A stretch of DNA of 64,000 nucleotides, from assembly GCA_020635075.1 (NCBI GenBank), contig JACKAM010000001.1, positions 372,001 through 436,000 on the forward strand. The letters are read 5' to 3'. Origin of the DNA: Pseudobdellovibrionaceae bacterium. GTDB taxonomy: Bacteria; Bdellovibrionota; Bdellovibrionia; Bdellovibrionales; UBA1609. Positions 18,032 through 26,788 of the stretch are shown here, piece by piece. Position numbers and translations under genes: made by a program. The first letter of the stretch is position 1. Each line of letters begins with the position of its first letter. The notes beneath the pieces are model-generated. The model had not been told where the DNA came from. It saw only the letters and a list, made by a program, of their open reading frames with translations, and searched no databases.

Positions 18032-19524
18032 ATGCCCAAAAGGTAATTCCAATCTTATTGTTTCTTGCGGTTTCTCTGTTGAGCTTTGCTTCTTGGGCCG
18101 AGTTTCCCATGTCCGTTGGTGGTAATCGAGTCTGCTATTCGACGAAACAGGGCTTTCGTTGTTTCGGAGCAAACAAAGGTGGAGACACCTACCAGTTGCC
18201 TTCAGATGCAAGTCTCATCGACCTGGCTACAGGCTACGATCATGTCTGCTATGTTACTCAACGCAGGAATGCACAGTCCAATCTGCTGTGCCCCATTGGG
18301 CACGGGTCTGCGGTAGCTGTTAATGACACCAAGGATTGGGGCGTGATTTCCAAGGTGGCTGCGGGACCCGGAATCACTTGCGGAATATTTGACAAAAAAC
18401 GAATACGTTGTCTTGGCGGCTTGACCACTAATTTAGAATTGGATGAGCCCTTCGATCTGGGCGTGGGTCATGGCTTTGGCTGTGCCCTGGATAAAAAGGG
18501 CGTCCACTGTTTTGGACAGAACTCCTTGGCCCCAATGAGTCCCTCTTCTCGCCTCGACATCAAGGATCCGACTGCTCTCGCTGTCGGGAGCTTTCATGCT
18601 TGTGTGATTGACGATGGAAAAGTGAAGTGTTGGGGATCTAATGCCCAAGGACAAACCAAGGTCCCTGGAGGCCTGAAGGACCCAATCGCTGTTTCAGCCG
18701 GCCTTGAACATACTTGTGCCATCGATAGCCTAGGTCTTCATTGTTGGGGCAAAAGGGGAATGGCGGGTTCGTGGGCACACGGTGATAATCCCTATTTGTA
18801 CATTTCTTCCCACCTGCGTACCAATTGTCGGATACGCACAGACCAGATTCTTAAATGTTACAACGCGCCCGAAACCCTGCTCGATCGTCACTCGTCTCCT
18901 ACTGTTTATGTCCATCCATTGGTACTGGCAACAAATCAGCTCAGTGGTGGCATCAAATCAAGGCAGGCGGCCTTCGATCATCTTCGAAAATTCCTGCATC
19001 GTCCGGATGGGGATTTTTTGGCCAAGCTCAAGATTTGGGAACTTCAAAATCCTGAAATGGATTTGGCAGAGCAAGAGCTGTTCCACTTTCTTGCCCTCAA
19101 TCCGTATTTCAAATACTCCGGTTATTCCTTGGTGAGAGAACGTTTTTATCCTCATTTTGAAGAAACCCTGGCTGGCCGAATCCAAGTCCATGGTTTAGAC
19201 CAGCTAGCGGCCTTTGCCAACGGACGTTCCCTCAAGGCCTATTTGAGGTCAGCAATTCGATTCCTGTTTGTGTCTCTCACCACTTTGCCGGCAGAGACTC
19301 GACCCGAGTTGGTCCAAAGTATGGATCAGGCAGTTCGTGGACTGGGAGACGCACTTGCAGAGGCCGAGGACCTGAATCAGTGGAAACTCACCTCTATCCT
19401 AAAGTTTCAACAGGAAGTGGCACCATTGGTGGATGAAATCAGCAAATCGATGCTGGAAGATCCTTTGTTGCACTCCCGGGCTCTGTCACAGCAAATGGTT
19501 TTGGAATTTGTTCGTGGCATTTGA
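18028..19524 (+). CDS. Secreted RCC1-like beta-propeller repeat protein
   Basis: A signal peptide ends at SWAEF. Residues about 30-280 hold six to seven repeats with the RCC1-like pattern of a Cys, a short loop and a second Cys before Trp/Phe-Gly: GCALDKKGVHCFGQN, HACVIDDGKVKCWGSN and HTCAIDSLGLHCWGKR are the clearest. The paired cysteines suggest disulfides in each blade. Residues 290-498 are helical and unassigned. ATG 18028 overlaps the stop of the trypsin-like gene; the in-frame TTG 18022 is less likely. As the last operon gene it may be a binding partner of the protease-like protein. Confidence 0.78.
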   Translation: MNAQKVIPILLFLAVSLLSFASWAEFPMSVGGNRVCYSTKQGFRCFGANKGGDTYQLPSDASLIDLATGYDHVCYVTQRRNAQSNLLCPIGHGSAVAVNDTKDWGVISKVAAGPGITCGIFDKKRIRCLGGLTTNLELDEPFDLGVGHGFGCALDKKGVHCFGQNSLAPMSPSSRLDIKDPTALAVGSFHACVIDDGKVKCWGSNAQGQTKVPGGLKDPIAVSAGLEHTCAIDSLGLHCWGKRGMAGSWAHGDNPYLYISSHLRTNCRIRTDQILKCYNAPETLLDRHSSPTVYVHPLVLATNQLSGGIKSRQAAFDHLRKFLHRPDGDFLAKLKIWELQNPEMDLAEQELFHFLALNPYFKYSGYSLVRERFYPHFEETLAGRIQVHGLDQLAAFANGRSLKAYLRSAIRFLFVSLTTLPAETRPELVQSMDQAVRGLGDALAEAEDLNQWKLTSILKFQQEVAPLVDEISKSMLEDPLLHSRALSQQMVLEFVRGI

Positions 19525-19711
19525 TCTTTGAGTTCAATCGCGATTTATCATTAAGTTCAAATTCCAAGTCTAGTGCTGGTTCTAAATTGGCATCGGACAA
19601 TAGTCGCTTTTGTTACCATAATCCCATTCTTCCATGACCTGAATGAGAGGTCGATCTTACAATTAGAATTCAAAGTGACGAGTCCCTTATTTACTATTTT
19701 CAGGAGGAAAA

Positions 19712-20536
19712 ATGTTTAGGACAGGAGCAAGCCTATTGGCTCTGTTGTTTTTGGTTGCTGGCTGTGGAAGTTTAAGTATCGTCAACAAGCCTGAGGCGGA
19801 GAAGATCAAGACGGTAGCCATTGTGTCGGTTTATTCCAACAAAGTAATTTACAATCGTAGTCCCAGTTCCAATGGTGGTGCTTTGGGTGGTTTGATGGCA
19901 CTCAAAACCTTAGCCACCGATGGTGTCAAGGCCTATGAAAACCTGGAGATGAAGGATCCTAAGATCGTCAATGTGGGTCTGAAGAGATTCCATTCGGAGT
20001 TCAGCAAGGTCGGCCCCTGGAAAGTGGTCCCTCACACTGATGTGATTAAATCAGCTGCCTATCAGAAGTTCACCACCAAGGCTCCGACGACCATGAAGGT
20101 CAAAGAGGGTATGATTAACAAGACCGTTAACCTTAAGGACGAGTTTATCCCGGCCAAGGGGATGGTGCCCTTTGTGGTCACTCACGGCTCGGATGAAGCT
20201 GTCCGCGCTCAACTCAAGCAGTTGGCTAAGGAGCTAAAGGTAGATGCCGTTGCTGTGGTTAAGCTTGATGTGGGCTACACTCCTTCGACAGCCGTAGGCA
20301 ATGTCGGGTCAGCTGCGGCCGCGGCAGGTGCCGACGTGATGATTGTCAACCGTAACGGTGAGTTTGCCGTAGCCACGGCTGCTCACAAAAAGGGTGAAGG
20401 TACTTATGAAACTTCAGACGGCACGATTGCCATGGCTGGAAACCTGGCCTACAGCAAAGAGCTGGAAGAGTTGATCATCAATGCCATCGGGAAGACAGCC
20501 ACCTACTATGGAAAGGAAATTAACAAGAATCTGTAG
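19712..20536 (+). CDS. Lipoprotein of unknown function
   Basis: AGGAGG precedes the ATG. The leader ends LVAGCGSL, a good lipobox with Cys18. Residues 30-270 alternate strands and helices, with AAAAAGADVM a small-residue run near residue 210 and TVAIVSVYSN early. The overall shape resembles envelope lipoproteins that bind nucleotides or peptidoglycan, but no family was recognised. It is a single-gene unit followed by a terminator. Confidence 0.72.
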   Translation: MFRTGASLLALLFLVAGCGSLSIVNKPEAEKIKTVAIVSVYSNKVIYNRSPSSNGGALGGLMALKTLATDGVKAYENLEMKDPKIVNVGLKRFHSEFSKVGPWKVVPHTDVIKSAAYQKFTTKAPTTMKVKEGMINKTVNLKDEFIPAKGMVPFVVTHGSDEAVRAQLKQLAKELKVDAVAVVKLDVGYTPSTAVGNVGSAAAAAGADVMIVNRNGEFAVATAAHKKGEGTYETSDGTIAMAGNLAYSKELEELIINAIGKTATYYGKEINKNL

Positions 20537-20561
20537 TAGTGAAATTCCCTTATGAATCAAT

Positions 20562-20592
20562 AAAGCCCGGGCTCTATAGCGCGGGCTTTTTA
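20562..20592. terminator. Terminator between convergent genes
   Basis: The stem AAAGCCCG/CGGGCTTT (20562-20569 with 20582-20589) is followed by TTTTTA on the plus strand and preceded by A residues on the other side. It serves the lipoprotein gene ending at 20536 and probably also the matrixin gene ending at 20590. Confidence 0.85.
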
Positions 20593-21261
20593 TTTGCGCT
20601 CGCAGGACATGCCAAAAGTAGGGCTTTCTTTGGCGGCCGCGCGATCGGTTGGATACAAAAACGTAATGCCCATCTTGTCATCGATCAGTAATCGAGTGTT
20701 ATGGTCTCGGTCGTGAAAGTAAGACATAATGGCATTGACGGTCTCCTGGGGATGATCCAACCCAAGGCAGTGACCCAATTCGTGGGTCAAGGTGCGAACA
20801 AAATCCTTGGCCGAATCAAGCATATCGGGCTCACCAGTGATGTCACAGCCGACAATTTTTCCGCTCTTAATCGTTGCTCTGGCTTCTCCGGCACTCACCC
20901 CATCTGCCCCGCTAAAGCGAATCGTGATGGTGCGGTTATGGCCGGCTGCGGCCGAGTAATCAGGATCTGAGGTGGTGACCAGAGTCACAAAAGAGGCATT
21001 GACCCCATTGATGTCGTTAAAAATGGACGCCATCAGTTGATCGACTGTTTGGTTGCCGGTGCCGTAGAGTGGGTCAGAGTTGGGTAAATCGTTGCTGATG
21101 ACTGTGGCACCTTGGGTGTAATCCACGAACAATTTGGCACTGGCAGCGGTTGAGGAGTTGATGTCCCAGGTGCCGCCGCCTGAGTAGGTGCGAAATCCAA
21201 GGGTGGTAAGGGGGATAAAACCCACCCAGAATGCAAGTTTTGCCCATCTCCTGAAGTTCAT
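20590..21261 (-). CDS. Secreted matrixin-type zinc metalloprotease
   Basis: The zinc site HELGHCLGLDH (His160, Glu161, His164, His170) and the Met-turn AIMSYF (Met179) are the metzincin signature in M10/matrixin spacing. The N-terminal 24 residues form a signal peptide. The protein is short, 223 residues, so it is little more than the catalytic domain and lacks a visible pro-domain cysteine switch. It lies just downstream of two small barrel genes on the same strand. A role in digesting host or environmental protein is inferred only. Confidence 0.88.
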   Translation of the reverse strand: MNFRRWAKLAFWVGFIPLTTLGFRTYSGGGTWDINSSTAASAKLFVDYTQGATVISNDLPNSDPLYGTGNQTVDQLMASIFNDINGVNASFVTLVTTSDPDYSAAAGHNRTITIRFSGADGVSAGEARATIKSGKIVGCDITGEPDMLDSAKDFVRTLTHELGHCLGLDHPQETVNAIMSYFHDRDHNTRLLIDDKMGITFLYPTDRAAAKESPTFGMSCERK

Positions 21262-21273
21262 AAACCAACCCTT

Positions 21274-21681
21274 TTAAAAATCATATGACAGCCCAAGAAT
21301 TCCCACACCGGTGGAAAAACCATTGAAACTATGAACGGCAAATAGCTCGGCCCGGAGGCCCAACCCCCAAAACAAGTCGTAATCAAAACCAATGGAACCC
21401 ATAAGGCCCAAATCAAGAGCCCCCTGTGTGGTGGCGGCAAACCCCAGACTGGTGTACAGCGAGGGGCTGAAGAAAAAAATCTTTGCCATTCCGTAGGTGG
21501 TGGGATGAAACATTCCGGCTTCCCACTCGTACCAACCCACACGAATGGTGCCAGGAAACGTCAATTGATTGGCCGTGCCGACAAACATGTGAAGTCCGGA
21601 TTTGCGACCAGCGAAACTTGGAGTGGGGAAGAGCGTGGCGACCAAAAAAAAGATGGCAAAAACTCTCATCGAAGGTTTCAT
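21274..21681 (-). CDS. Small predicted outer-membrane barrel protein
   Basis: The 135-residue protein has a signal peptide ending PSFAG and alternating aromatic/glycine strands, ending in Phe (ILGLSYDF) as outer-membrane barrels often do. It overlaps the preceding gene by four bases (ATGA) and is 12 bases before the matrixin gene. The length allows perhaps six to eight strands. Function unknown. Confidence 0.65.
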   Translation of the reverse strand: MKPSMRVFAIFFLVATLFPTPSFAGRKSGLHMFVGTANQLTFPGTIRVGWYEWEAGMFHPTTYGMAKIFFFSPSLYTSLGFAATTQGALDLGLMGSIGFDYDLFWGLGLRAELFAVHSFNGFSTGVGILGLSYDF

Positions 21682-22181
21682 AGGCTAAACCCCAGAGAGA
21701 AGTGAACAAAGTCCTGAGCGTTCAGGGCTGCGTGGGCGCCAATATCTCTAAGCCCATACAGGGCTTCAAGGCGCAGATACATGGGGCCAAGTACAAACCA
21801 TTGAACTTCAAATGCAGGACCCGCAGCAAAATCGTCCTTGGTTTCTTCAGTTGACGAGCCTTGGTCCTGGAACCCTCGGGATGCGTAGATGACTCCCATG
21901 CCAAATCCTGATGAAACTTGGCCACCCCAGATACCTCCGGACTTCCAGTGGCGATAGACATTTAATCCATAGGCGGAGTGAAAGTAAATCTCAGATTGAA
22001 CGCCGGTGGCAAAGCCAGTGAATTCCCACTGGGCCCCTCGGTAACTTCCAGCAATTGAGGGAATGTGCCGTCCGCCCATGGCCGAGGTCATTCCCACTCC
22101 CAAATCCACAGAGGCCCAGGCGACATCGGCCAATAAAAGCAAGGAGCTAAAAAACACAAAGATGCGGTGTGGAAATTTCAT
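21678..22181 (-). CDS. Predicted outer-membrane barrel protein
   Basis: A signal peptide ends at AWASV, followed by alternating strands such as GLNVYRHWKSGG and a C-terminus FVHFSLGFSL typical of barrel proteins. It is 167 residues. It is the first of three genes (barrel, barrel, matrixin) on the minus strand and shares an ATGA overlap with the next. The two small barrels are similar in style but are not clear duplicates. Confidence 0.65.
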   Translation of the reverse strand: MKFPHRIFVFFSSLLLLADVAWASVDLGVGMTSAMGGRHIPSIAGSYRGAQWEFTGFATGVQSEIYFHSAYGLNVYRHWKSGGIWGGQVSSGFGMGVIYASRGFQDQGSSTEETKDDFAAGPAFEVQWFVLGPMYLRLEALYGLRDIGAHAALNAQDFVHFSLGFSL

Positions 22182-22212
22182 CCATCAAGCATCATCGGGG
22201 CGGGAACTACTG

Positions 22213-24063
22213 TCAAGAAATGGACGGATCTTTACCGCCGCGCAGGGACTCAATTTCCGTCTTGGCGGACTCAATGGTGTCTTGAAGCTCGAACCATTCC
22301 TCTTCGAGTTGGGTGTTACGGCCCTGGATATCGCCCAATTCTTTCGCCAATCGCTGGGCCTGATCGCCGGACTCGGTCATCAGCTTTTCATTGAGCTCCA
22401 GAGTCTTAGCTTCCAGGCTTTTGATCTCGCGGTTGATTTCCAAGCAGCGTTTCTCCTGGGACTTGATCTGTCTGTCCAGCTCTTTGCGGCGCTCCTTGGT
22501 GTTCACCTTTGAACTTTCCGCCGAGGATTCGCCGGTCGAGGGAGCGTCTTGAGACCTTTCTGTCCCAACTAAGCCCATGACCCCTTTTTGTTGGCTCCAC
22601 ACATATTCATCGTAGGTCCCAGGATAGAGAGAGGCATGGCCATCGCGGATCTCAATAATCTTAGTGGCAATTCGTTTGATAAATCCACGATCATGGCTGA
22701 CAACAACCAGTGAGCCAGGATAAAAGTGAAGAGCTTGGGTCAGAGCCTCAACAGTGTGAAAGTCCAAATGATTGGTGGGTTCATCCAAAATCAGCAGGGG
22801 AGATTTCTTAAGCAGAATCTGCCCCAAAGACACCCGTGCTTTTTCTCCTCCCGATAGGACAGCCACTTTTTTGTTGATGTCCTCTCCTGAAAAAAGCAAT
22901 GAGCCAGCCAGGTCTTTCACTTCCTGGGGGAGAACATCGCTGTGGGCCTTTCTCATCATGGCCTCATAAACCGTGTCTTCAGCGTTTAGTTCTTCGGCTA
23001 CATGCTGGGCATAGTAACCCACATCGACATTGTAACCGAGTTTGGCCTGTCCTGATTGAGGTGGTAGTTTCTGGGCAAAACCCTTAAGCAGGGTGGATTT
23101 TCCCGCGCCGTTGATCCCCACAATTCCGATGTGGTCCTGGCGCCCAATGGAGAGTTGAACATCGCTGAGGACAGGTTGATCGCCATAACCGAGTTGCAGG
23201 TCTATTGCTTCCAGCACCACTTTGCCCGTGTGAACAGGTGGAGGAATCTGAATTTTTGCCTTCACTTGCAGGGGCGACAGCTCAATGCTCTCCATGCGAT
23301 CCAGTTGTTTGAGTCGACTCTGTACCTGGCGGGCCTTGGTGGCCTTAGCCCCAAACTTGGCCGCAAACTTGAGAATCTCACTGCGTTTGGATTCCTGACT
23401 GAGAGCTTGTTTCTCTAACTGTTCCCGAATCAGGGCCTTCTGCTCAAAATAGTCATCGATATTGCCGTTGAACTTGGTGAACTCCCCACCTTCGATTTCC
23501 AAAATATGATCCGTGGTGCGGCGGAGGAACTCCCGGTCGTGGGAGATCAGCAAAAAGGCGCCTTTGAAATCCTGGAGAAAGGACTCCAAAACAAATAAAG
23601 ACTCCAGGTCCAAATAATTGGTCGGCTCATCGAGCAAAAGGAGGTTGGGCTGCTGGCCAATCAGGGCCAACAGTTTGCACCTCATCCGGTAGCCCCCGCT
23701 GAGCTCAGTCAGAACCGATGAAAAGTGTTTTTCCGACAGTCCCAACTTCTTCCCCAGACTCTTCAATTCCCAAATAGGAGTCAGACTGTTTTTGCCAAGA
23801 TAGTCCTCGACGGTTTCTTCTGGAACAAAATCGTCCTCCTGAGCCAAATAGCCGAGGCGCAAGCTGGAAGACTGAATCACATCTCCTGAGTCCAGGTGAT
23901 CCAGACCCACCAGGCAGCGAAACAGTGTGGATTTCCCCGCCCCATTGGGACCAATCACCCCAATGTGCTCGCCCACATTGGCGGCAAAGCTGGCTCCCGC
24001 AAAAAGACTTCGTGCCCCAAAGGATTTACCGCCGTTGTGCACCTGTAATAGAACTTCTGCCAT
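22213..24063 (-). CDS. ABC-F family ATPase
   Basis: The 616-residue protein has two ABC domains without membrane segments, as in ribosome-associated ABC-F proteins. The first Walker A is GPNGAGKST and the second GINGAGKST, with LSGGY and LSGGE signatures and Walker B LLLLDEPTNYLD and LLILDEPTNHLD. A linker of about 80 residues between them (KALIREQLEKQ onwards) fits the P-site interaction motif. The C-terminus is a charged coiled coil (about residues 535-610) like that of Uup/YheS-type members. ABC-F proteins act on the ribosome to resolve stalls; resistance to an antibiotic is possible but not shown. Confidence 0.93.
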   Translation of the reverse strand: MAEVLLQVHNGGKSFGARSLFAGASFAANVGEHIGVIGPNGAGKSTLFRCLVGLDHLDSGDVIQSSSLRLGYLAQEDDFVPEETVEDYLGKNSLTPIWELKSLGKKLGLSEKHFSSVLTELSGGYRMRCKLLALIGQQPNLLLLDEPTNYLDLESLFVLESFLQDFKGAFLLISHDREFLRRTTDHILEIEGGEFTKFNGNIDDYFEQKALIREQLEKQALSQESKRSEILKFAAKFGAKATKARQVQSRLKQLDRMESIELSPLQVKAKIQIPPPVHTGKVVLEAIDLQLGYGDQPVLSDVQLSIGRQDHIGIVGINGAGKSTLLKGFAQKLPPQSGQAKLGYNVDVGYYAQHVAEELNAEDTVYEAMMRKAHSDVLPQEVKDLAGSLLFSGEDINKKVAVLSGGEKARVSLGQILLKKSPLLILDEPTNHLDFHTVEALTQALHFYPGSLVVVSHDRGFIKRIATKIIEIRDGHASLYPGTYDEYVWSQQKGVMGLVGTERSQDAPSTGESSAESSKVNTKERRKELDRQIKSQEKRCLEINREIKSLEAKTLELNEKLMTESGDQAQRLAKELGDIQGRNTQLEEEWFELQDTIESAKTEIESLRGGKDPSIS

Positions 24064-24185
24064 GCCCGGGGACTATAGTCGCAGCGGGGCTGGGAGTCAT
24101 ACAAATTCTTAACCTAGGGCCCGCATTAAGCCCAGAAGGGGTCGATCGAGATGACCGTGCAGGTAAATCAGAAGATAATTCTCGA

Positions 24186-25136
24186 ATGAAAACTCTACTC
24201 CTTATTCTTACTCTGTTTTACTCCTCCGTAGTTTTGGCTCAGGGTAATTCTAATTTTCAGTTTGCTCCTGCCCCCGTACCTCACCCTTTTTATGATTTGG
24301 ATGAGACCACTGTTAAACTGACGGGTAGCTATTTGGATTTTGAAAGTGAAGAAATGGGCCTCTCTGGTGTGGGCTTTAACGCCGGTTTTCGTCAGACCAT
24401 CAAAGACACCCTTGCATGGGATGGCATGGTGGGACTGAATTTGCTTGCCGGTGATTTTAAGGGGTCCAATTCAGGAGACATGATGGTGCTGGCCACTCAC
24501 TATCAGATCGATTTGGAATATCTTGCCTATAGCGGTGGCAAGGGTTCGCTTATTTTGTTCGGTGGTTTTGGCCTGGATCTAAATGTGGGCGCGATGACCG
24601 TGGAACTCGGGCCACCTCTTGGAGAGCTCTCCTCATCGGTATTTTCCCTTTTGTACTCGATCCCAATTGGCATTCAGGGTGGATACAAAGTGAATGACGA
24701 TTGGACTCTAGCCCCTTTTGTCATGTTCACCTCGACACTTGGGGGAACGGTGGCAACTGACGACACCAGTGACACGATTGATGCCTTCACGTCCACCAGT
24801 TATGGATTTGATGTGTTCTATGAGCCCAAGAACCTCTCCATTGGCACGCTGTTGACCTCAATGGCCGATGCCGGAGCCGGTGGAAAGGCTTCGGATGTTC
24901 TGATGATTCAATTGTCTTGGAACAAACGTCAGGCCAAGGTGGGCGGCAAAGAGGTGACCAGCGAATCGACGACTATTGGCATCGAAAATCCAGGTGGATT
25001 GAGTGGTGCGAAGGAACTAGATAGCAAAGAAAGCGTGACCAAGCCTGTGGATGGCGCTGCAGAAGAAGGCCCAGGCTCGTCTGAACCTCAAACGGCGCCA
25101 CCTGACTCTGATTCCTCACCGAAGACCGGCGAATAG
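24186..25136 (+). CDS. Predicted outer-membrane barrel protein with acidic tail
   Basis: ATG 24186 begins MKTLLLILTLFYSSVVLAQG, a signal peptide; the frame is open further upstream but that part overlaps the ABC-F gene. Residues 40-255 show repeating amphipathic strands (YLDFESEEMGLSGVGFNAGF). Residues 270-316 are a low-complexity Ser/Pro/Glu tail. It is divergent from the ABC-F gene and ends four bases before the convergent L,D-transpeptidase gene. Function unknown. Confidence 0.7.
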   Translation: MKTLLLILTLFYSSVVLAQGNSNFQFAPAPVPHPFYDLDETTVKLTGSYLDFESEEMGLSGVGFNAGFRQTIKDTLAWDGMVGLNLLAGDFKGSNSGDMMVLATHYQIDLEYLAYSGGKGSLILFGGFGLDLNVGAMTVELGPPLGELSSSVFSLLYSIPIGIQGGYKVNDDWTLAPFVMFTSTLGGTVATDDTSDTIDAFTSTSYGFDVFYEPKNLSIGTLLTSMADAGAGGKASDVLMIQLSWNKRQAKVGGKEVTSESTTIGIENPGGLSGAKELDSKESVTKPVDGAAEEGPGSSEPQTAPPDSDSSPKTGE

Positions 25137-25140
25137 TGGT

Positions 25141-25893
25141 CTATTGGTTTTCCTCCAATAGGTAGCGGCCATTCTCTATCTTTACACTGGGGACCTGACG
25201 GTGTTCCTCAAAGTAGTCATAAATGGGACTCAGTTGGCTCCAGAAGTCCTGCCAGTCATAGCGAATATAGCGCCAACGATTGAGAAGGTTCATGCGAAAG
25301 GGAAAAATGTGAATCGGCACTTGAGTGTGGCCGGCGAGAAATGAAGCTTCAAGGATGGTGTATATCTCTTCGATTCCCTTATTGGTCATGGCTAGGCAGC
25401 CAAGGGAGACGCAGTCGCCATGGACCATGATGCTCCCCCCGGTGCGGCCGAGGGCGCGATCGAGTGCATTTGGGTAACCGATATTGAATGAGAGATGGTA
25501 CGAGCTGAAAGGGTTCATGCGCTGGGGGGTGGCGGCGTAAATGCCCTCGGGCACCTGTTGGTCTCCCTTTTTTGTTTTAGGGCCTGCGTATCCCGAAAAG
25601 TAACAGATGGGGTGGGTTTTAAACAGTTCATAGGCTTCCTCTTTTTTTATCCACACTTCAAGGACGCGACTGTGTTTGAAGGCACGCAAGAACACCTCTG
25701 ATCCCAGTTGCAGGCCGCGATCACCCATGGTCTTTTTGAGCCCGAGTTCACGTTGGTGTCGAACACGCAGGGACAAGGGGCTGGTGGGAAGGATGGCGGA
25801 CTGGCCCAGGGCCTGACGCTTAAATAGATGTAATCCCAAGAGTAGGGTGATGAGGGTTAAAATCAGTAAAAAGTAGCTGTTCTTCTCTTTCAT
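25141..25893 (-). CDS. L,D-transpeptidase (YkuD/YafK-like)
   Basis: A leader membrane segment (residues 7-20) precedes the catalytic domain. HGDCVSLGCLAM (His158, Ser163, Cys166) is the YkuD HxxxxSxGCxxM active-site motif, with Cys166 the nucleophile that forms 3-3 peptidoglycan cross-links or attaches proteins. VWIKKEEAYELFK upstream is typical of YafK/ErfK-like members. AGGAGG lies 6 bases before the ATG. It diverges from the OmpR-type regulator and shares an upstream region that holds two copies of a TTTAC repeat. Confidence 0.88.
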   Translation of the reverse strand: MKEKNSYFLLILTLITLLLGLHLFKRQALGQSAILPTSPLSLRVRHQRELGLKKTMGDRGLQLGSEVFLRAFKHSRVLEVWIKKEEAYELFKTHPICYFSGYAGPKTKKGDQQVPEGIYAATPQRMNPFSSYHLSFNIGYPNALDRALGRTGGSIMVHGDCVSLGCLAMTNKGIEEIYTILEASFLAGHTQVPIHIFPFRMNLLNRWRYIRYDWQDFWSQLSPIYDYFEEHRQVPSVKIENGRYLLEENQ

Positions 25894-25972
25894 GAGGCAC
25901 CTCCTGGGGGACAGGGTAGGGGCCTTAAGGGTCTGAAAACAGGCAGGTAATTGTAAAAGCCGAGCCTTATTG

Positions 25973-26022
25973 CTTTACCTGGTGTTTACTCTCGCGGGGA
26001 GTGTCTTTTACGTGGAGTTTAC
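25973..26022 (+). promoter_or_regulatory. Two 17-bp TTTAC direct-repeat sites upstream of the OmpR-type regulator
   Basis: CTTTACCTGGTGTTTAC (25973-25989) and TTTTACGTGGAGTTTAC (26006-26022) each contain two TTTAC half-sites 11 bp apart, and the two sites are 33 bp apart, so all half-sites fall on the same helix face. This is the usual geometry for OmpR-type regulators. They lie between the divergent L,D-transpeptidase and regulator genes. A matching inverted site is at 28728. Confidence 0.6.
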
Positions 26023-26056
26023 AACCTGGACTTCGCTCTTGTGGCAGGATTAAATC

Positions 26057-26788
26057 ATGAGAACAGGAACTGAATTCATGAAAGCACCAAGAATATTGAT
26101 CGTTGAGGACGAAGAACCCATCCGCTCAGGTTTAAAAAACCTGTTTATCTATCACGGATTTCAGGTGACTGATGTTTGCGATGGGGAAGCTGGATTATCG
26201 GCGGCACAGAATGATCCATTCGAGATCGTTATCCTCGATGTGATGTTGCCAAAAATGAACGGATTTGATGTCTGCGAGGGGATTCGCCGACACTCAAAAA
26301 AACTTCCCATCATCATGCTGACAGCCAAAACCAGCGAGGAAGACATTGTCAACGGCTTGAGTCTCGGGGCCGATGACTACGTGGGAAAGCCTTTTTCCGT
26401 ACAGGAACTTTTGTTAAGGGTACAGGCCGTCCTCAGGCGCACTCAACCCGTGCGGACGGAAAAGATCCGTATTGGCAATGGACTTGTCGTCGACCCGACC
26501 AGTTTGACCGGTGCGGGTCGGGGAGAAGAGGAATTGGTGTTCACTCTGCGTGAGGTGGAGCTTCTTCAGTTTCTCGCTCAGGATGACTTTCGTACCAAAA
26601 CCAGGGAGGAAATCCTTCACCAAGTCTGGGGATACAAGGAAGGCCCAGAGTACGATACCAGGACAGTTGATATTCATATCGCTAAGTTGCGTAAAAAGAT
26701 TGAACTTCAGCCTAAAACTCCGGAGTTCATCAGGACTGTTCGTGGTCGGGGTTATCAGTTGGTTCAGTCTGAAGTGCTGGTGTCATGA
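26057..26788 (+). CDS. OmpR/PhoB-type response regulator
   Basis: The receiver domain has the acidic pair VEDEE, phospho-acceptor Asp in VILDVMLPKMNG, Thr in MLTAKTS and Lys in YVGKPFS. The C-terminal winged helix reads FTLREVELLQFLA, then DTRTVDIHIAKLRKKI and RTVRGRGYQLV, as in PhoB/OmpR. The start could also be ATG 26078. The gene overlaps the histidine kinase gene by four bases (ATGA). The paired 11-bp repeats upstream suggest autoregulation, and the cell-wall enzymes on both sides suggest an envelope stress response. Confidence 0.93.
   Translation: MRTGTEFMKAPRILIVEDEEPIRSGLKNLFIYHGFQVTDVCDGEAGLSAAQNDPFEIVILDVMLPKMNGFDVCEGIRRHSKKLPIIMLTAKTSEEDIVNGLSLGADDYVGKPFSVQELLLRVQAVLRRTQPVRTEKIRIGNGLVVDPTSLTGAGRGEEELVFTLREVELLQFLAQDDFRTKTREEILHQVWGYKEGPEYDTRTVDIHIAKLRKKIELQPKTPEFIRTVRGRGYQLVQSEVLVS

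Noticed and set aside
23925..24185. Upstream extension of the barrel gene frame over the ABC-F gene start
   Set aside because: The residues before ATG 24186 are antisense to the ABC-F Walker A region and lack a start signal; a good signal peptide begins at 24186.
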